Shown here: piece by piece, positions 45,013 to 52,358 of the stretch
Layout of the letters: every line of letters starts with the position of its first letter
Numbering within the stretch: position 1 is the first letter of the stretch
Virus record (IMG/VR): IMGVR_UViG_3300034198_004780
Location: 1 to 64,000 of that record
Length of the DNA stretch: 64,000 nt
Source: a virus
Strand: one strand, 5' to 3'
Translations under genes and position numbers: made by a program
The notes under the pieces: generated by a model
Told to the model about the DNA's origin: nothing
Database searches by the model: none
The model's input: only the letters and a program-made list of their open reading frames with translations

Positions 45013-45179
45013 TAGTAATTTTCTTTAACCAAATAGTATTGTGGCTTTGGATATTTCTCTAAAATTTCTTCGCTTTTGATAAATGCGTTCATAACTGGAG
45101 CAGTAAAAAACATTTTATTGAGTACTGGTTTATGTGTTTCTGAATCGATCACGCTTAGATACCATGATTTTACAGCCAT
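45012..45179 (-). CDS. 55-residue protein, unknown function
   Basis: My translation gives MAVKSWYLSVIDSETHKPVL continuing to EKYPKPQYYLVKENY, 55 residues. It is preceded by AAGAGAATATAAT. It has mixed charge, no membrane segment and no known motif. It heads a three-gene coupled string (55, 23 and 61 residues) between the MoxR terminator and the VWA promoter. Confidence 0.5.
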   Translation of the reverse strand: MAVKSWYLSVIDSETHKPVLNKMFFTAPVMNAFIKSEEILEKYPKPQYYLVKENY

Positions 45180-45214
45180 ATTATATTCTCTTTTCTTTTA
45201 TTGTGTGTTAAGTG

Positions 45215-45235
45215 AAAAAGGACCCCGTAGGGTCC
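45215..45235 (-). terminator. Rho-independent terminator after MoxR gene
   Basis: On the minus strand GGACCC-TACG-GGGTCC is followed by five T, five bases beyond the stop of the ATPase gene. It separates this gene from the small-gene string that follows. Confidence 0.8.
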
Positions 45236-45239
45236 AATT

Positions 45240-46322
45240 TTAATTCTCCATTGCTGAGATAATGTACTTGCCGTATTTGGCGTGGAACTCATCAAAGCTC
45301 TTGAGCTTGCTGGCATCAAACGGTAAGCTGTATTGTGTAAGGGCAACTTTGGCACCCATAACAACCAACTCGGTTGGGAAATTATCCATCATAAAACGGA
45401 AGAAACAATCAGCCATGTCATTCCAGTTCTTGACTTTCTTTTCATGTGCTGTTTGTAATTCATAGCACATACTAATAGTCAAAGAATACATTGCTGAAAT
45501 CTCTTTAATCTCCAACTTTGTAACCTCACCATTTAAAATAGCTTCAGGCTTTGGCAACTGATTGGCAATTTTGCGATGTGCCATAAACTTCACTGCCAGA
45601 CCATCCCCGATAGCGCCAGCTACGAGATCAGTGAGCGTGTTCTCCGGCAAGTCATCGTCACCGAGGAGGTCTGACACGAAGCTCCATGAACGAGGCGTGG
45701 CAAACGCACGACTCGAACTTTTTGGATCAAAGTCGTAGAGGTCTTGTTTAGCAAAACCACAGTAACCTACAACTTGTTCGTGAATCTTATTTTTAACAGC
45801 CCATTCTTGCCAATCATCATAATTAGTTTTAAGTTCTAAATGTAAGAAACGATTAGCTAACGGAGCAGGCATACGATATGTAACACCTTTGTCGCTTTCG
45901 CGGTTACCAGCGGCAACAATACTAACACCTTTTGGTAAATGATATGTACCTACTCGACCATTAAGAATCAGTTGATACGCCGCGGCCTGCGTAGCCGGGG
46001 CCGCGGAATTTAATTCGTCTAAGAATAGAACTGCGGTACTATCTGGATCACTTGGCAACTCGCTCGGAGCCGCCCATTGCATTGTTTGTGCTTCTGGATT
46101 AAAGAATGGAATACCTTTAATATCTGTAGGTTCCCAAAGTGATAAACGGACGTCAACAACTTCACGGTCTGTTTCTTCTGCAATCTGTTTAACAATGTCT
46201 GATTTGCCAATACCAGGAGCTCCCCAAAGGAATACTGGACGGCTCACTTTAAAGCATTTACGAATAGCCGCTTTGGCTTCGTTAGGTGTTTGTGTACGAT
46301 TAGAACTGATTGACTCTGCCAT
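45240..46322 (-). CDS. MoxR-type AAA+ ATPase
   Basis: A 360-residue ATPase that probably remodels a protein complex together with the VWA protein encoded next. Walker A is GAPGIGKS at residues 34-41, Walker B AVLFLDELN near residue 95, the sensor-1 region IVAAGNRESDKG, and an arginine-finger region MPAPLANRF. DIKGIPFF after strand 2 is typical of the MoxR/RavA branch. Expression is from its own sigma-70-type promoter and ends at a terminator, so levels can differ from the VWA partner. Confidence 0.88.
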   Translation of the reverse strand: MAESISSNRTQTPNEAKAAIRKCFKVSRPVFLWGAPGIGKSDIVKQIAEETDREVVDVRLSLWEPTDIKGIPFFNPEAQTMQWAAPSELPSDPDSTAVLFLDELNSAAPATQAAAYQLILNGRVGTYHLPKGVSIVAAGNRESDKGVTYRMPAPLANRFLHLELKTNYDDWQEWAVKNKIHEQVVGYCGFAKQDLYDFDPKSSSRAFATPRSWSFVSDLLGDDDLPENTLTDLVAGAIGDGLAVKFMAHRKIANQLPKPEAILNGEVTKLEIKEISAMYSLTISMCYELQTAHEKKVKNWNDMADCFFRFMMDNFPTELVVMGAKVALTQYSLPFDASKLKSFDEFHAKYGKYIISAMEN

Positions 46323-46373
46323 TTTATGTCTCTTTCTATAAAAGTTAGTTTACAACGCTCACTGCATACATAT

Positions 46374-46402
46374 AGTATAGCGTCAACTAGCAAAAAGGTC
46401 AA
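46374..46402 (-). promoter_or_regulatory. Sigma-70 promoter for MoxR gene
   Basis: TTGACC, 17 bases, TATACT on the minus strand, in the spacer before the ATPase gene. The -35 box touches the stop codon of the preceding gene. Confidence 0.7.
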
Positions 46403-46809
46403 GTGGTGGTTTGTCCAGCGTCTTCGGTGTTGTTTTTCAGCGACATGGCCTTGGCAATTCCAAACTTTTGGACATCACCGCTAAACAGTACCAATTGGAC
46501 AGCAGTTTTTTCTTTGAATACAATTATAGATTTTTTGGTTATATAGTATGGACCATCAATAAACCGATCTAGCCAAATGGTAACTTGATTTGTAAGTGTA
46601 AATTCTTTTGGAAACTCTATATTGTAGCTTTTCATATCCATTCGTTCAGTGAATACACTAAATCCCTCATCAGTAAGACGCATGCCGCCTGTTTCTTTCT
46701 TACGGGGATTTTGCCAAATAACAACGTGATTTTTGTTTAAACTTTTTAGATCTGATGGCCAACCTAACTGCTCGCTGACTATTTTGGTTAAAGAATGTTT
46801 AACATCCAT
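46399..46809 (-). CDS. Hypothetical protein
   Basis: An unrecognised 136-residue protein starting MDVKHSLTKIVSEQLGWPSD. It has alternating charged and aromatic segments (HVVIWQNPRKKETGGMRLTD, VTIWLDRFIDGPYYITKKSI) suggesting a small alpha/beta fold. Its start lies three bases after the previous stop, so it belongs to the operon running down from the exonuclease gene. Confidence 0.6.
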   Translation of the reverse strand: MDVKHSLTKIVSEQLGWPSDLKSLNKNHVVIWQNPRKKETGGMRLTDEGFSVFTERMDMKSYNIEFPKEFTLTNQVTIWLDRFIDGPYYITKKSIIVFKEKTAVQLVLFSGDVQKFGIAKAMSLKNNTEDAGQTTT

Positions 46810-46811
46810 TA

Positions 46812-47093
46812 TTAGAGTCGAGTACCTGTGGTCAATTTATATACAGCAAAATCGGCGCAGTTAAATAATTCGTTTAATTTTTTAGCAAGATTTATAGCAT
46901 GCCCAGAATTTGAAAAAGAAATCTTCTTGTATTTTGGACCTAATTGTTGTGCTACTAAACTTGTGGTTTTTAGATTAACCGGCTTGTCTTTATAAAAAAC
47001 AGCCCAAATGGCTTCAGCCTCAAGTACCTGTTCAGTCTTGTAGGTTTTCTTACTGGTTATTTCTAGAAGCACAATTGGCTTAGGGCGGCTCAT
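46812..47093 (-). CDS. Hypothetical protein
   Basis: An unrecognised 93-residue basic protein (MSRPKPIVLLEITSKKTYKT...KLTTGTRL). It contains AEAIWAVFYKDKPVNLK and GHAINLAKKLNELFNCADF. It is in the exonuclease operon, with a 45-base gap upstream that holds an AT-rich stretch with an imperfect AATAAATA. Confidence 0.55.
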   Translation of the reverse strand: MSRPKPIVLLEITSKKTYKTEQVLEAEAIWAVFYKDKPVNLKTTSLVAQQLGPKYKKISFSNSGHAINLAKKLNELFNCADFAVYKLTTGTRL

Positions 47094-47138
47094 TCTACGT
47101 ATCCTTTTATATATACGCAGTTATTTATTCAAAAACCG

Positions 47139-47363
47139 CTATAAACTGCCACCATCCATTTTAACAGTAACATCGCCTGATTGTTGTACAGACAGCGCAA
47201 TAGCATCTAAATCACCGGCTAAACGAGTCATTACCACTGCTAGACTTTCTTCTAGTAAGGTTGCTTCATCTATTGACAAATTAACTGTCTTTTGACTACT
47301 TTTTCGAGCAATTCGAGCCTTTTCGAGGAACAATTCGATAGGTAAAGTATTGAGTGGTTTCAT
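47139..47363 (-). CDS. Hypothetical protein
   Basis: An unrecognised 74-residue protein, helical in the first 50 residues (LPIELFLEKARIARKSSQKT, LSIDEATLLEESLAVVMTRL) with a polar Val/Thr/Gly-rich end. It begins one base after the stop of the upstream gene, consistent with co-translation. No motif supports a function. Confidence 0.55.
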   Translation of the reverse strand: MKPLNTLPIELFLEKARIARKSSQKTVNLSIDEATLLEESLAVVMTRLAGDLDAIALSVQQSGDVTVKMDGGSL

Positions 47364-47364
47364 T

Positions 47365-47847
47365 CTAGTCCTTGCTTACAGAGTTAAGTATCGAACGCAT
47401 TTCTAATTCGGTCTTAAATGGGCCTTGAAATGGATAGCGTTCCAGTGTAATCAGTTTGGGACAAAATGATTTAACCCAACCTTTACGGAATTTAATTACA
47501 TAATACCCAGCACAATACAAGCTCTTGCTCTTTGAGCTTTTGGCATAAATTGGCAACTTTTTCTTAACGTTCCATAGTGGACTAAACGCTCGTCCGTTCA
47601 TTGGAAAACCATAAATGTCTTGAGAAGTTATAGTTGGCCGTGTTGTCTTTTCTTTTTTAATAGCATCTTCTGTGATAGTGATGCCGAATCGTTCTTTAAT
47701 TTCTGTAAGATCACCTACTTCAATTTTTTGACCTCGACAAAGAACGCTGTAGCCTTTTTTCTCTTTGCTAAGAGTGCCAACTTTTTCACCATCGGTCTCT
47801 AGAATCCAAAATTTATTTGGAATTAATACTTTGGCAGTTGTTATCAT
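47365..47847 (-). CDS. Conserved hypothetical protein coupled to exonuclease
   Basis: A 160-residue protein. Its N-terminus (KFWILETDGEKVGTLSKEKK, GYSVLCRGQKIEV) reads as a small beta domain, and its C-terminal half has GFPMNGRAFSPLWNVKKKLP and SKSLYCAGYYVIKFRKGWVK. The Gly/Lys/Trp-rich pattern resembles proteins of unknown role beside the RnH gene in cyanophage-type genomes. ATG overlaps the exonuclease stop as ATGA. Confidence 0.6.
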   Translation of the reverse strand: MITTAKVLIPNKFWILETDGEKVGTLSKEKKGYSVLCRGQKIEVGDLTEIKERFGITITEDAIKKEKTTRPTITSQDIYGFPMNGRAFSPLWNVKKKLPIYAKSSKSKSLYCAGYYVIKFRKGWVKSFCPKLITLERYPFQGPFKTELEMRSILNSVSKD

Positions 47848-48836
47848 TTATGATACCTCGCATTTAATGGATCTGAATAACTCTGTGCCTGTTCACTTAC
47901 CTTAATCAAATCGTAGGTAGCACAGAATTTAATAAGTCTAATACCCACTTGACTGATATTCTTTTCTTTAGCAATTTCTGCTTTAATAGTATCTTCAATC
48001 CACATTTTTGGTTCTGCTGGATGTGCCTTAAGATCGCATAAGGTAACATTGCGAGCGTAGTCATCTAACACACGATGCTCTTTACCTTCATGATCGGTCC
48101 AACGCTGCAGCATCATGTTATTCCATGCCCAGCCTTTAGTGTTGCGATCAGCATAGGCCTCTTGCAATCCTACTTTGTTTTTTGTGCCTTTTGTGCGGAC
48201 ACCCGGATACGCTGAGAAGACGTTATCGCTAGTATCCCCTCGCATGCATTTTTCAAAGAGAAGCCATTCAGGATCCGGCGCTGGTTTTTCTTCATTAGTT
48301 TTTTTATCTTTAACTCTTTTGCCTTTTTCATCAAAGTACCCTTCGTGTGTAGTAGTAACTCCAGTAACGCCATTATACTGTTTTACGTTAGGTGCAATAA
48401 GTTGTGCAAAGTCGCCATCTGTACTAATGATAACATGATTGTCATCGGGATGTGCAGCAACCCAACCTGCAATTAGATCATCTGCTTCTAGATTAGCGTG
48501 TTGTAGAACTGTACAGTTTGTCTTTTCGTGTATGTAATCTTTAAAATCATCAAAGGTTTCCCAAAAGATTTTATCTTCTTCTGCATCTCTAGGACTCAGC
48601 GCATCACGAGCAACTTGTCGATTACGCTTGTATGGCTCGTAGTAATCCTTACGCCATGAGCGCCCCTCTAAACAAAAGATCACATGACTACCGTCAAAGT
48701 CTTTCCACGCTTTGCGTACAGAGTTTAGAATTACATGTAGACTCATTCCTACCTTTTCGCTAATGTCGCCACGTACTACATGACGAGCTCTAAAAAAAAC
48801 ATTTGCAGTATCGATTAATAAGTAAGTTTTATTCAT
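47844..48836 (-). CDS. rnh: 5'-3' exonuclease / RNase H (FEN family, T4 RnH-like)
   Basis: Removes RNA primers and flaps on the lagging strand. It has 330 residues (T4 RnH: 305). Acidic metal-binding positions of the FEN fold are visible: LLIDTANVFFRARH (Asp8), EGRSWRKDYYEPYKRNR, NLEADDLIAGW, ISTDGDFAQL and RGDTSDNV. The helical gateway region matches the T4 group. Its promoter (TTGACA-N17-TACAAT) lies just beside the inserted GIY-YIG gene, which points the other way. Confidence 0.88.
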   Translation of the reverse strand: MNKTYLLIDTANVFFRARHVVRGDISEKVGMSLHVILNSVRKAWKDFDGSHVIFCLEGRSWRKDYYEPYKRNRQVARDALSPRDAEEDKIFWETFDDFKDYIHEKTNCTVLQHANLEADDLIAGWVAAHPDDNHVIISTDGDFAQLIAPNVKQYNGVTGVTTTHEGYFDEKGKRVKDKKTNEEKPAPDPEWLLFEKCMRGDTSDNVFSAYPGVRTKGTKNKVGLQEAYADRNTKGWAWNNMMLQRWTDHEGKEHRVLDDYARNVTLCDLKAHPAEPKMWIEDTIKAEIAKEKNISQVGIRLIKFCATYDLIKVSEQAQSYSDPLNARYHK

Positions 48837-48842
48837 TCTTTT

Positions 48843-48871
48843 ATTGTACTAGATTTCTCAAATAATGTCAA
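48843..48871 (-). promoter_or_regulatory. Sigma-70 promoter for exonuclease operon
   Basis: TTGACA, 17 bases, TACAAT on the minus strand. The -35 box ends four bases from the leader of the plus-strand homing gene. Confidence 0.7.
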
Positions 48872-48875
48872 TAAC

Positions 48876-48949
48876 ATTGATAAATAAAGGTGCCCCTCGC
48901 GATACTCGAAATATCCAGGAGCTCTAACAGTTAAAAGGAACTATCAGCA
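48876..48949 (+). repeat. Shared leader of GIY-YIG gene, copy 1
   Basis: A leader of 74 bases closely matching 53260-53333: a late-type GATAAATA box (48879-48886), then GTGCCCCTCGCGAT, a short variable part, ATCCAGGAGCTCTAACAGTT and AAGGAACTATCAGCA before the ATG. The conservation of untranslated sequence shows that leader and gene moved together. Confidence 0.85.
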
Positions 48950-49552
48950 ATGACTATTTACACCCTCTACATAAAGACCCATAATAAAACCGGTCTTAAA
49001 TACCTTGGTCAAACTACATCAAAAGATCCACACAAATATCCTGGATCTGGATTATATTGGAAAGCTCATTTGAATAAACATGGATATGATTATAACACGG
49101 AAATCCTACACGAATGCCAATCTAAAGAAGAATTAAAAGAACGAGGTTTATATTACAGTAATCTTTGGAATATAGTAGAAAGTAATAACTGGGCTAATCT
49201 TAAAGAAGAACAAGGCGACGGTGGTAGGCAAAGTGAAGCAGTTAGAAAACGAATTAGTGAAACAGGCAAAGGTAGAATACCTTGGAACAAAGGCAAACAA
49301 ATATGGTCCGAAGAAGAAAAGATCAAAATCGGAGAACGCAATAAAGCACGTGGACCGCAATCTGCAGAAACTATTGCTAAACGTGTAGAAAAAACTACAG
49401 GTAAAAAAAGAACTGATGAACAAAAACAGCGATCTTCTGATGCACAAAAAGGAAGAGAATTAACTGAAGAGCACAAGGCTAAATTAAAAGCGGCGGCACA
49501 AAATAGAATTGCACCGCCGTGGAACAAGGGACTTAAAAAAAAGTCTAGCTAA
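48950..49552 (+). CDS. GIY-YIG homing endonuclease with NUMOD3 repeats (copy 1)
   Basis: A 200-residue free-standing homing endonuclease. The N-terminal GIY-YIG domain reads IYTLYIKTHNKTGLKYLGQT (residues 3-22), with ECQSKEELKERGLYYSNLWN as helix region and Asn/Glu positions after it. The C-terminal DNA-binding part carries NUMOD3-type repeats (RKRISETGKGRIPWNKGK, SAETIAKRVEKTTGKKR, TEEHKAKLKAAAQNR). It is oriented against all neighbours, between the exonuclease promoter and the convergent gene at 49545, which it overlaps by eight bases. Its N-terminal half is strongly similar to the second copy at 53334. Confidence 0.9.
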   Translation: MTIYTLYIKTHNKTGLKYLGQTTSKDPHKYPGSGLYWKAHLNKHGYDYNTEILHECQSKEELKERGLYYSNLWNIVESNNWANLKEEQGDGGRQSEAVRKRISETGKGRIPWNKGKQIWSEEEKIKIGERNKARGPQSAETIAKRVEKTTGKKRTDEQKQRSSDAQKGRELTEEHKAKLKAAAQNRIAPPWNKGLKKKSS

Positions 49553-49922
49553 TCTCTGACTTTCCGTTAGGCAATTTGTTTACATTAATATAACCCGAAC
49601 CTCTACGATCCATTCCGGGTACGTTTTCTTCACTGCCTACTTCACGACATAAATCACTAAACCACTGATCTACAAGTTCTTCATCTGTAGTGCCAGTGTA
49701 TCCATTGTTTCTTAACATCGACACAAAATACTCATTCCAGTCAAGTTCAAAAAAGCCATTCTTTGGATTTTCTGGATTTACGTGAGTTTGTAAAACGGTT
49801 ACCCACGGCTCCTTATTGGCAGTTGCTGCCGTCTTCGGATCTGCTGGACTAGCGTCTACTCGATACTTTTCAGCTTCTTTTGTTTTTTTTGACTTGAACA
49901 AGTCTTTAATTTTTTCTAACAT
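49545..49922 (-). CDS. Hypothetical protein
   Basis: A 125-residue protein with a Lys-rich start (MLEKIKDLFKSKKTKEAEKY) and a folded-looking remainder (PWVTVLQTHVNPENPKNGFF, ELDWNEYFVSMLRNNGYTG, EELVDQWFSDLCREVG). No family is named, but the aromatic/acidic pattern is like small conserved proteins of T4-type phages. It is the last gene of the queE operon; its 3' end meets the GIY-YIG insertion. Confidence 0.6.
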   Translation of the reverse strand: MLEKIKDLFKSKKTKEAEKYRVDASPADPKTAATANKEPWVTVLQTHVNPENPKNGFFELDWNEYFVSMLRNNGYTGTTDEELVDQWFSDLCREVGSEENVPGMDRRGSGYINVNKLPNGKSEIS

Positions 49923-50152
49923 ATCTTACCTTTTATTATTGCTACCAAAAATTCTTCTTTAGTCAACCAGTAATTTTCAAAAACTGGTGTACCTGGTCCT
50001 GTCCAAACAGCTTCACCATGATACCCCAATTTTAACCAAATCCAGCAACCACTTATTAAACAGCGATGCGGCCACCATGCAAATGTTAATCGCCATTGTG
50101 CTTTTCTAAAAAAAGCATCATACCAATCTCTTGTTTCAAATGGGATCGGCAT
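49916..50152 (-). CDS. Hypothetical Trp-rich protein
   Basis: 78 residues from ATG 50152 (MPIPFETRDWYDAFFRKAQW), one base after the stop of the membrane protein gene; a longer frame from 50185 would overlap that gene. It has eight Trp, with WWPHRCLISGCWIWLKLGYH and VFENYWLTKEEFLVAII. The central part is moderately hydrophobic and may touch the membrane. No known family. Confidence 0.55.
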   Translation of the reverse strand: MPIPFETRDWYDAFFRKAQWRLTFAWWPHRCLISGCWIWLKLGYHGEAVWTGPGTPVFENYWLTKEEFLVAIIKGKIC

Positions 50153-50153
50153 A

Positions 50154-50417
50154 TTATATCCAACTAGCCGCTCTAGCAATTCCAACTAATCCAACTAAAA
50201 TCCAAAATGCGTTTAATAATGTATAAGCCGCATCTTTTTTCAAGGTAGCACAATATGTTAATAATATTGCATCTATGGTATTAAACACCCACACAAACAT
50301 AAATGGACTATCTGGTCCTAACCAAGATACTAAGCTAAAACTAATGATACGCATAACAACCCCAATCATTTCAAATTGAGGGATATGCGTATTAATATAA
50401 TTTAAAACAAATTTCAT
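50154..50417 (-). CDS. Small membrane protein, three predicted helices
   Basis: An 87-residue hydrophobic protein with segments at ~16-32, ~38-56 (FMFVWVFNTIDAILLTYCA) and ~66-84 (YTLLNAFWILVGLVGIARA). The middle motif NTIDAILLTYCATLKKDAAY is familiar from other T4-type phage membrane proteins of unknown role. It begins directly after the queE stop (TAAATG). Possible roles are transport or membrane remodelling; nothing distinguishes them. Confidence 0.6.
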   Translation of the reverse strand: MKFVLNYINTHIPQFEMIGVVMRIISFSLVSWLGPDSPFMFVWVFNTIDAILLTYCATLKKDAAYTLLNAFWILVGLVGIARAASWI

Positions 50418-51290
50418 TTAAGTTCCCCACTCATTCTTGAAAAGCGGCACCTGAAGCCTATCACTATATCTTAGGCCATTTTTCATAGCTATCAACGCCA
50501 CTGCCTTATTATTCAGAGCGTATACACTTTCAACGCCTCCGACCGGCATTAAGTAGACATGACCTGTAAATCCAGCGGCACGATATTCACTTGCGGCTTT
50601 AAGAGCATAATCACAATCTTCTTCAGTAGCAATAACAAATTTAAGATAGGTAGTACCTACTTGTTCATACTCACATACAACTTCTGGGCGAATAGCTTCT
50701 TCCCACTTTTCACCACTGCAAGGAAGTTTAGCACTGACACTAAATGTAATCTCACGATCAATGCCATAAGCGTTGCGCCATTTAGTTAGATAGTCTTTAA
50801 ATTCTGGAGTTAGCTTTTGAGTACCATTTGTTTCAAAAGTAATCTCTTTTAATCCCTTCATTTTAAGATTGTCAAGCAGGTCTGGATAAGCACGTTGCCA
50901 GCCTAGCAAAGGTTCACCGCCTGTAATAACCAAATGTTCATCTAACCATTCATTGTGCGGTAGAATTTCCATAATGCGATCTGCAAGTTCATTTGAACTT
51001 TCTTTAATAACAAATTTTTTAAATTCGGGATATATAGAACTATAACTATCGCATCCAGTTTTTGCCAACGGTAAATCTTTAAATGTTTTATATTGATCAA
51101 TATTTTTAATAAACTCAACAACTTCTGGATTATGCGTTTCGTCAACACCGAGAATGTCTTTTTCGTATCTTCCAAAATTTTTACAACGGAAGTTGCAACC
51201 AAACATACGAAGGAACACACTCGGGACACCCATATATCGACCTTCTCCTTGTATGCTGTAAAATAGCTCTGTATAATGTAATTTTGACAT
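50418..51290 (-). CDS. queE: 7-carboxy-7-deazaguanine synthase QueE
   Basis: Radical SAM enzyme converting 6-carboxytetrahydropterin to 7-carboxy-7-deazaguanine (CDG). It has 290 residues. FYSIQGEGRYMGVPSVFLRM at ~10-29 is the QueE substrate/cap region, followed by FGCNFRC (Cys32, Cys36) and GGEP at 124-127. The third cluster cysteine is not at the usual +3; instead TGCDS follows at Cys80-Asp81, which looks like the normal CD(T/S) after a 43-residue insertion. The ATG lies immediately behind the stop of the HNH gene, with AAGGA inside that gene. It supplies the base for DpdA-type DNA modification. Confidence 0.88.
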   Translation of the reverse strand: MSKLHYTELFYSIQGEGRYMGVPSVFLRMFGCNFRCKNFGRYEKDILGVDETHNPEVVEFIKNIDQYKTFKDLPLAKTGCDSYSSIYPEFKKFVIKESSNELADRIMEILPHNEWLDEHLVITGGEPLLGWQRAYPDLLDNLKMKGLKEITFETNGTQKLTPEFKDYLTKWRNAYGIDREITFSVSAKLPCSGEKWEEAIRPEVVCEYEQVGTTYLKFVIATEEDCDYALKAASEYRAAGFTGHVYLMPVGGVESVYALNNKAVALIAMKNGLRYSDRLQVPLFKNEWGT

Positions 51291-52076
51291 TCAAATCCTT
51301 TTTTGTTTAATGATACCATAATCTTCAAACGTCTTTCCAATATACGGAAAAAAATCTTTATGAAAATAGCAAAATCGTTTAGTTATTATAGCATTATTAT
51401 CTAACACAGTCAATGTATTTTTAGTAAATGTTGGATACAATTTTAACAAATCATCGCTGTTTTCACAAAACCCTAACGGTGTTTTATATGAATACTTCGA
51501 TGCGGCTAAACTCCTACTTCGTAATCCCTGTTTTACTTTTCTTGGCCGTTTGCTTGCGGCCTGTTTTTTAAGTTTGGTTTCTTTTGAGTCTTTTCTATTT
51601 TTGGCCAACGCTTCATATAAAATTCCATTATACATGTCAAATAATTTTTTAGGAATTCTTTTAACTTCGTTCGTATATAGGTGTTTTGCTACTACTGTAT
51701 TTTTGCTATAATTACTAACAACCTTTGCGTGTTCCTCTCTAATATAAGCATAAACCCTGCTGGTAATTTTATAATCACGTTGAACATCACCGGTTGTTGA
51801 ATACACCATTTTGTGTAACGCTTTAATCATTTTAGGACTGTTAGTTGCCCTTGCCAATAACAGATGAGCAATATAGTGTTGTCTAGCACCTAATTTAATA
51901 AGATTGTTTTTATTGTTGGTACCATTAAAAGAACGAGGAATGATATGATGATTTTCAATGTAACCATCAAATTTAATATTTTTATAATAGTTGATAAATT
52001 TTAGATAGCGTTCTATGATGTATTCTTTGGGAAGAATAGAATTTTTGAGAAGGTATTGTTTAATGTCATCAGACAT
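51291..52076 (-). CDS. HNH homing endonuclease
   Basis: 261 residues from ATG 52076 (MSDDIKQYLLKNSIL), with GGAG eight bases upstream; an upstream extension to 52151 is unlikely. The HNH core is ENHHIIPRSFNGTNNKNNLI and KLGARQHYIAHLLLARAT near residues 40-80. The C-terminal part has a Lys/Arg-rich linker and PLGFCENSDDLLKLYP, like NUMOD-type DNA-binding modules. It is inserted between the CDGSH-like gene and queE, abutting the latter. Its ribosome binding site lies next to a hairpin. Confidence 0.85.
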   Translation of the reverse strand: MSDDIKQYLLKNSILPKEYIIERYLKFINYYKNIKFDGYIENHHIIPRSFNGTNNKNNLIKLGARQHYIAHLLLARATNSPKMIKALHKMVYSTTGDVQRDYKITSRVYAYIREEHAKVVSNYSKNTVVAKHLYTNEVKRIPKKLFDMYNGILYEALAKNRKDSKETKLKKQAASKRPRKVKQGLRSRSLAASKYSYKTPLGFCENSDDLLKLYPTFTKNTLTVLDNNAIITKRFCYFHKDFFPYIGKTFEDYGIIKQKRI

Positions 52077-52086
52077 ATAAGATACT

Positions 52087-52121
52087 CCAGTAAAGTAATA
52101 AGGGGCTATCTGCGTTACTGG
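52087..52121 (-). promoter_or_regulatory. Hairpin overlapping the HNH ribosome binding site
   Basis: CCAGTAA and TTACTGG form a 7-bp stem around a 21-base loop; the right arm runs into the GGAG of the HNH gene. In T4 several homing genes are kept silent in early read-through transcripts by such hairpins. The pairing is visible; the regulation is inferred. Confidence 0.4.
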
Positions 52122-52160
52122 CACAGAAGGAGGATCAGTCCGTTCACCCAATATTATTTA

Positions 52161-52358
52161 TTATTCTGCCCTTCCGCTAGTGCATGAATCACTCCACGTA
52201 TCTGCCGCTTGTTTTTGATACTGCGCCAAATCCCATTTATCCTTAGCCGCTTTGTAGGCATCTTCAGTTAATCCATGCCAACCGCAACAATCACCTGTGG
52301 GGCTACGGCCACAACCACAAGATCCAATCTTACCATTTTCATTTGCTCTAACCTGCAT
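52161..52358 (-). CDS. Small CDGSH-like cysteine-rich protein
   Basis: A 65-residue protein with the cluster CGCGRSPTGDCCGWHGL at residues 14-30. It resembles the CDGSH iron-sulfur motif (C-x-C-x2-S-x3-P-x-C-D-G-S-H) but is one residue shorter and has Cys for Asp and Trp for Ser. It could bind a 2Fe-2S cluster or zinc. A second Cys pair is absent except one near the C-terminus. The start overlaps the upstream stop (TAATG). Similar short proteins occur in marine T4-type phages; function unknown. Confidence 0.6.
   Translation of the reverse strand: MQVRANENGKIGSCGCGRSPTGDCCGWHGLTEDAYKAAKDKWDLAQYQKQAADTWSDSCTSGRAE

Noticed and set aside
52077-52160. PreQ1 riboswitch before the queE region
   Set aside because: I looked for the preQ1-I and preQ1-II patterns upstream of queE and the inserted HNH gene and found no match; only a simple hairpin is present.
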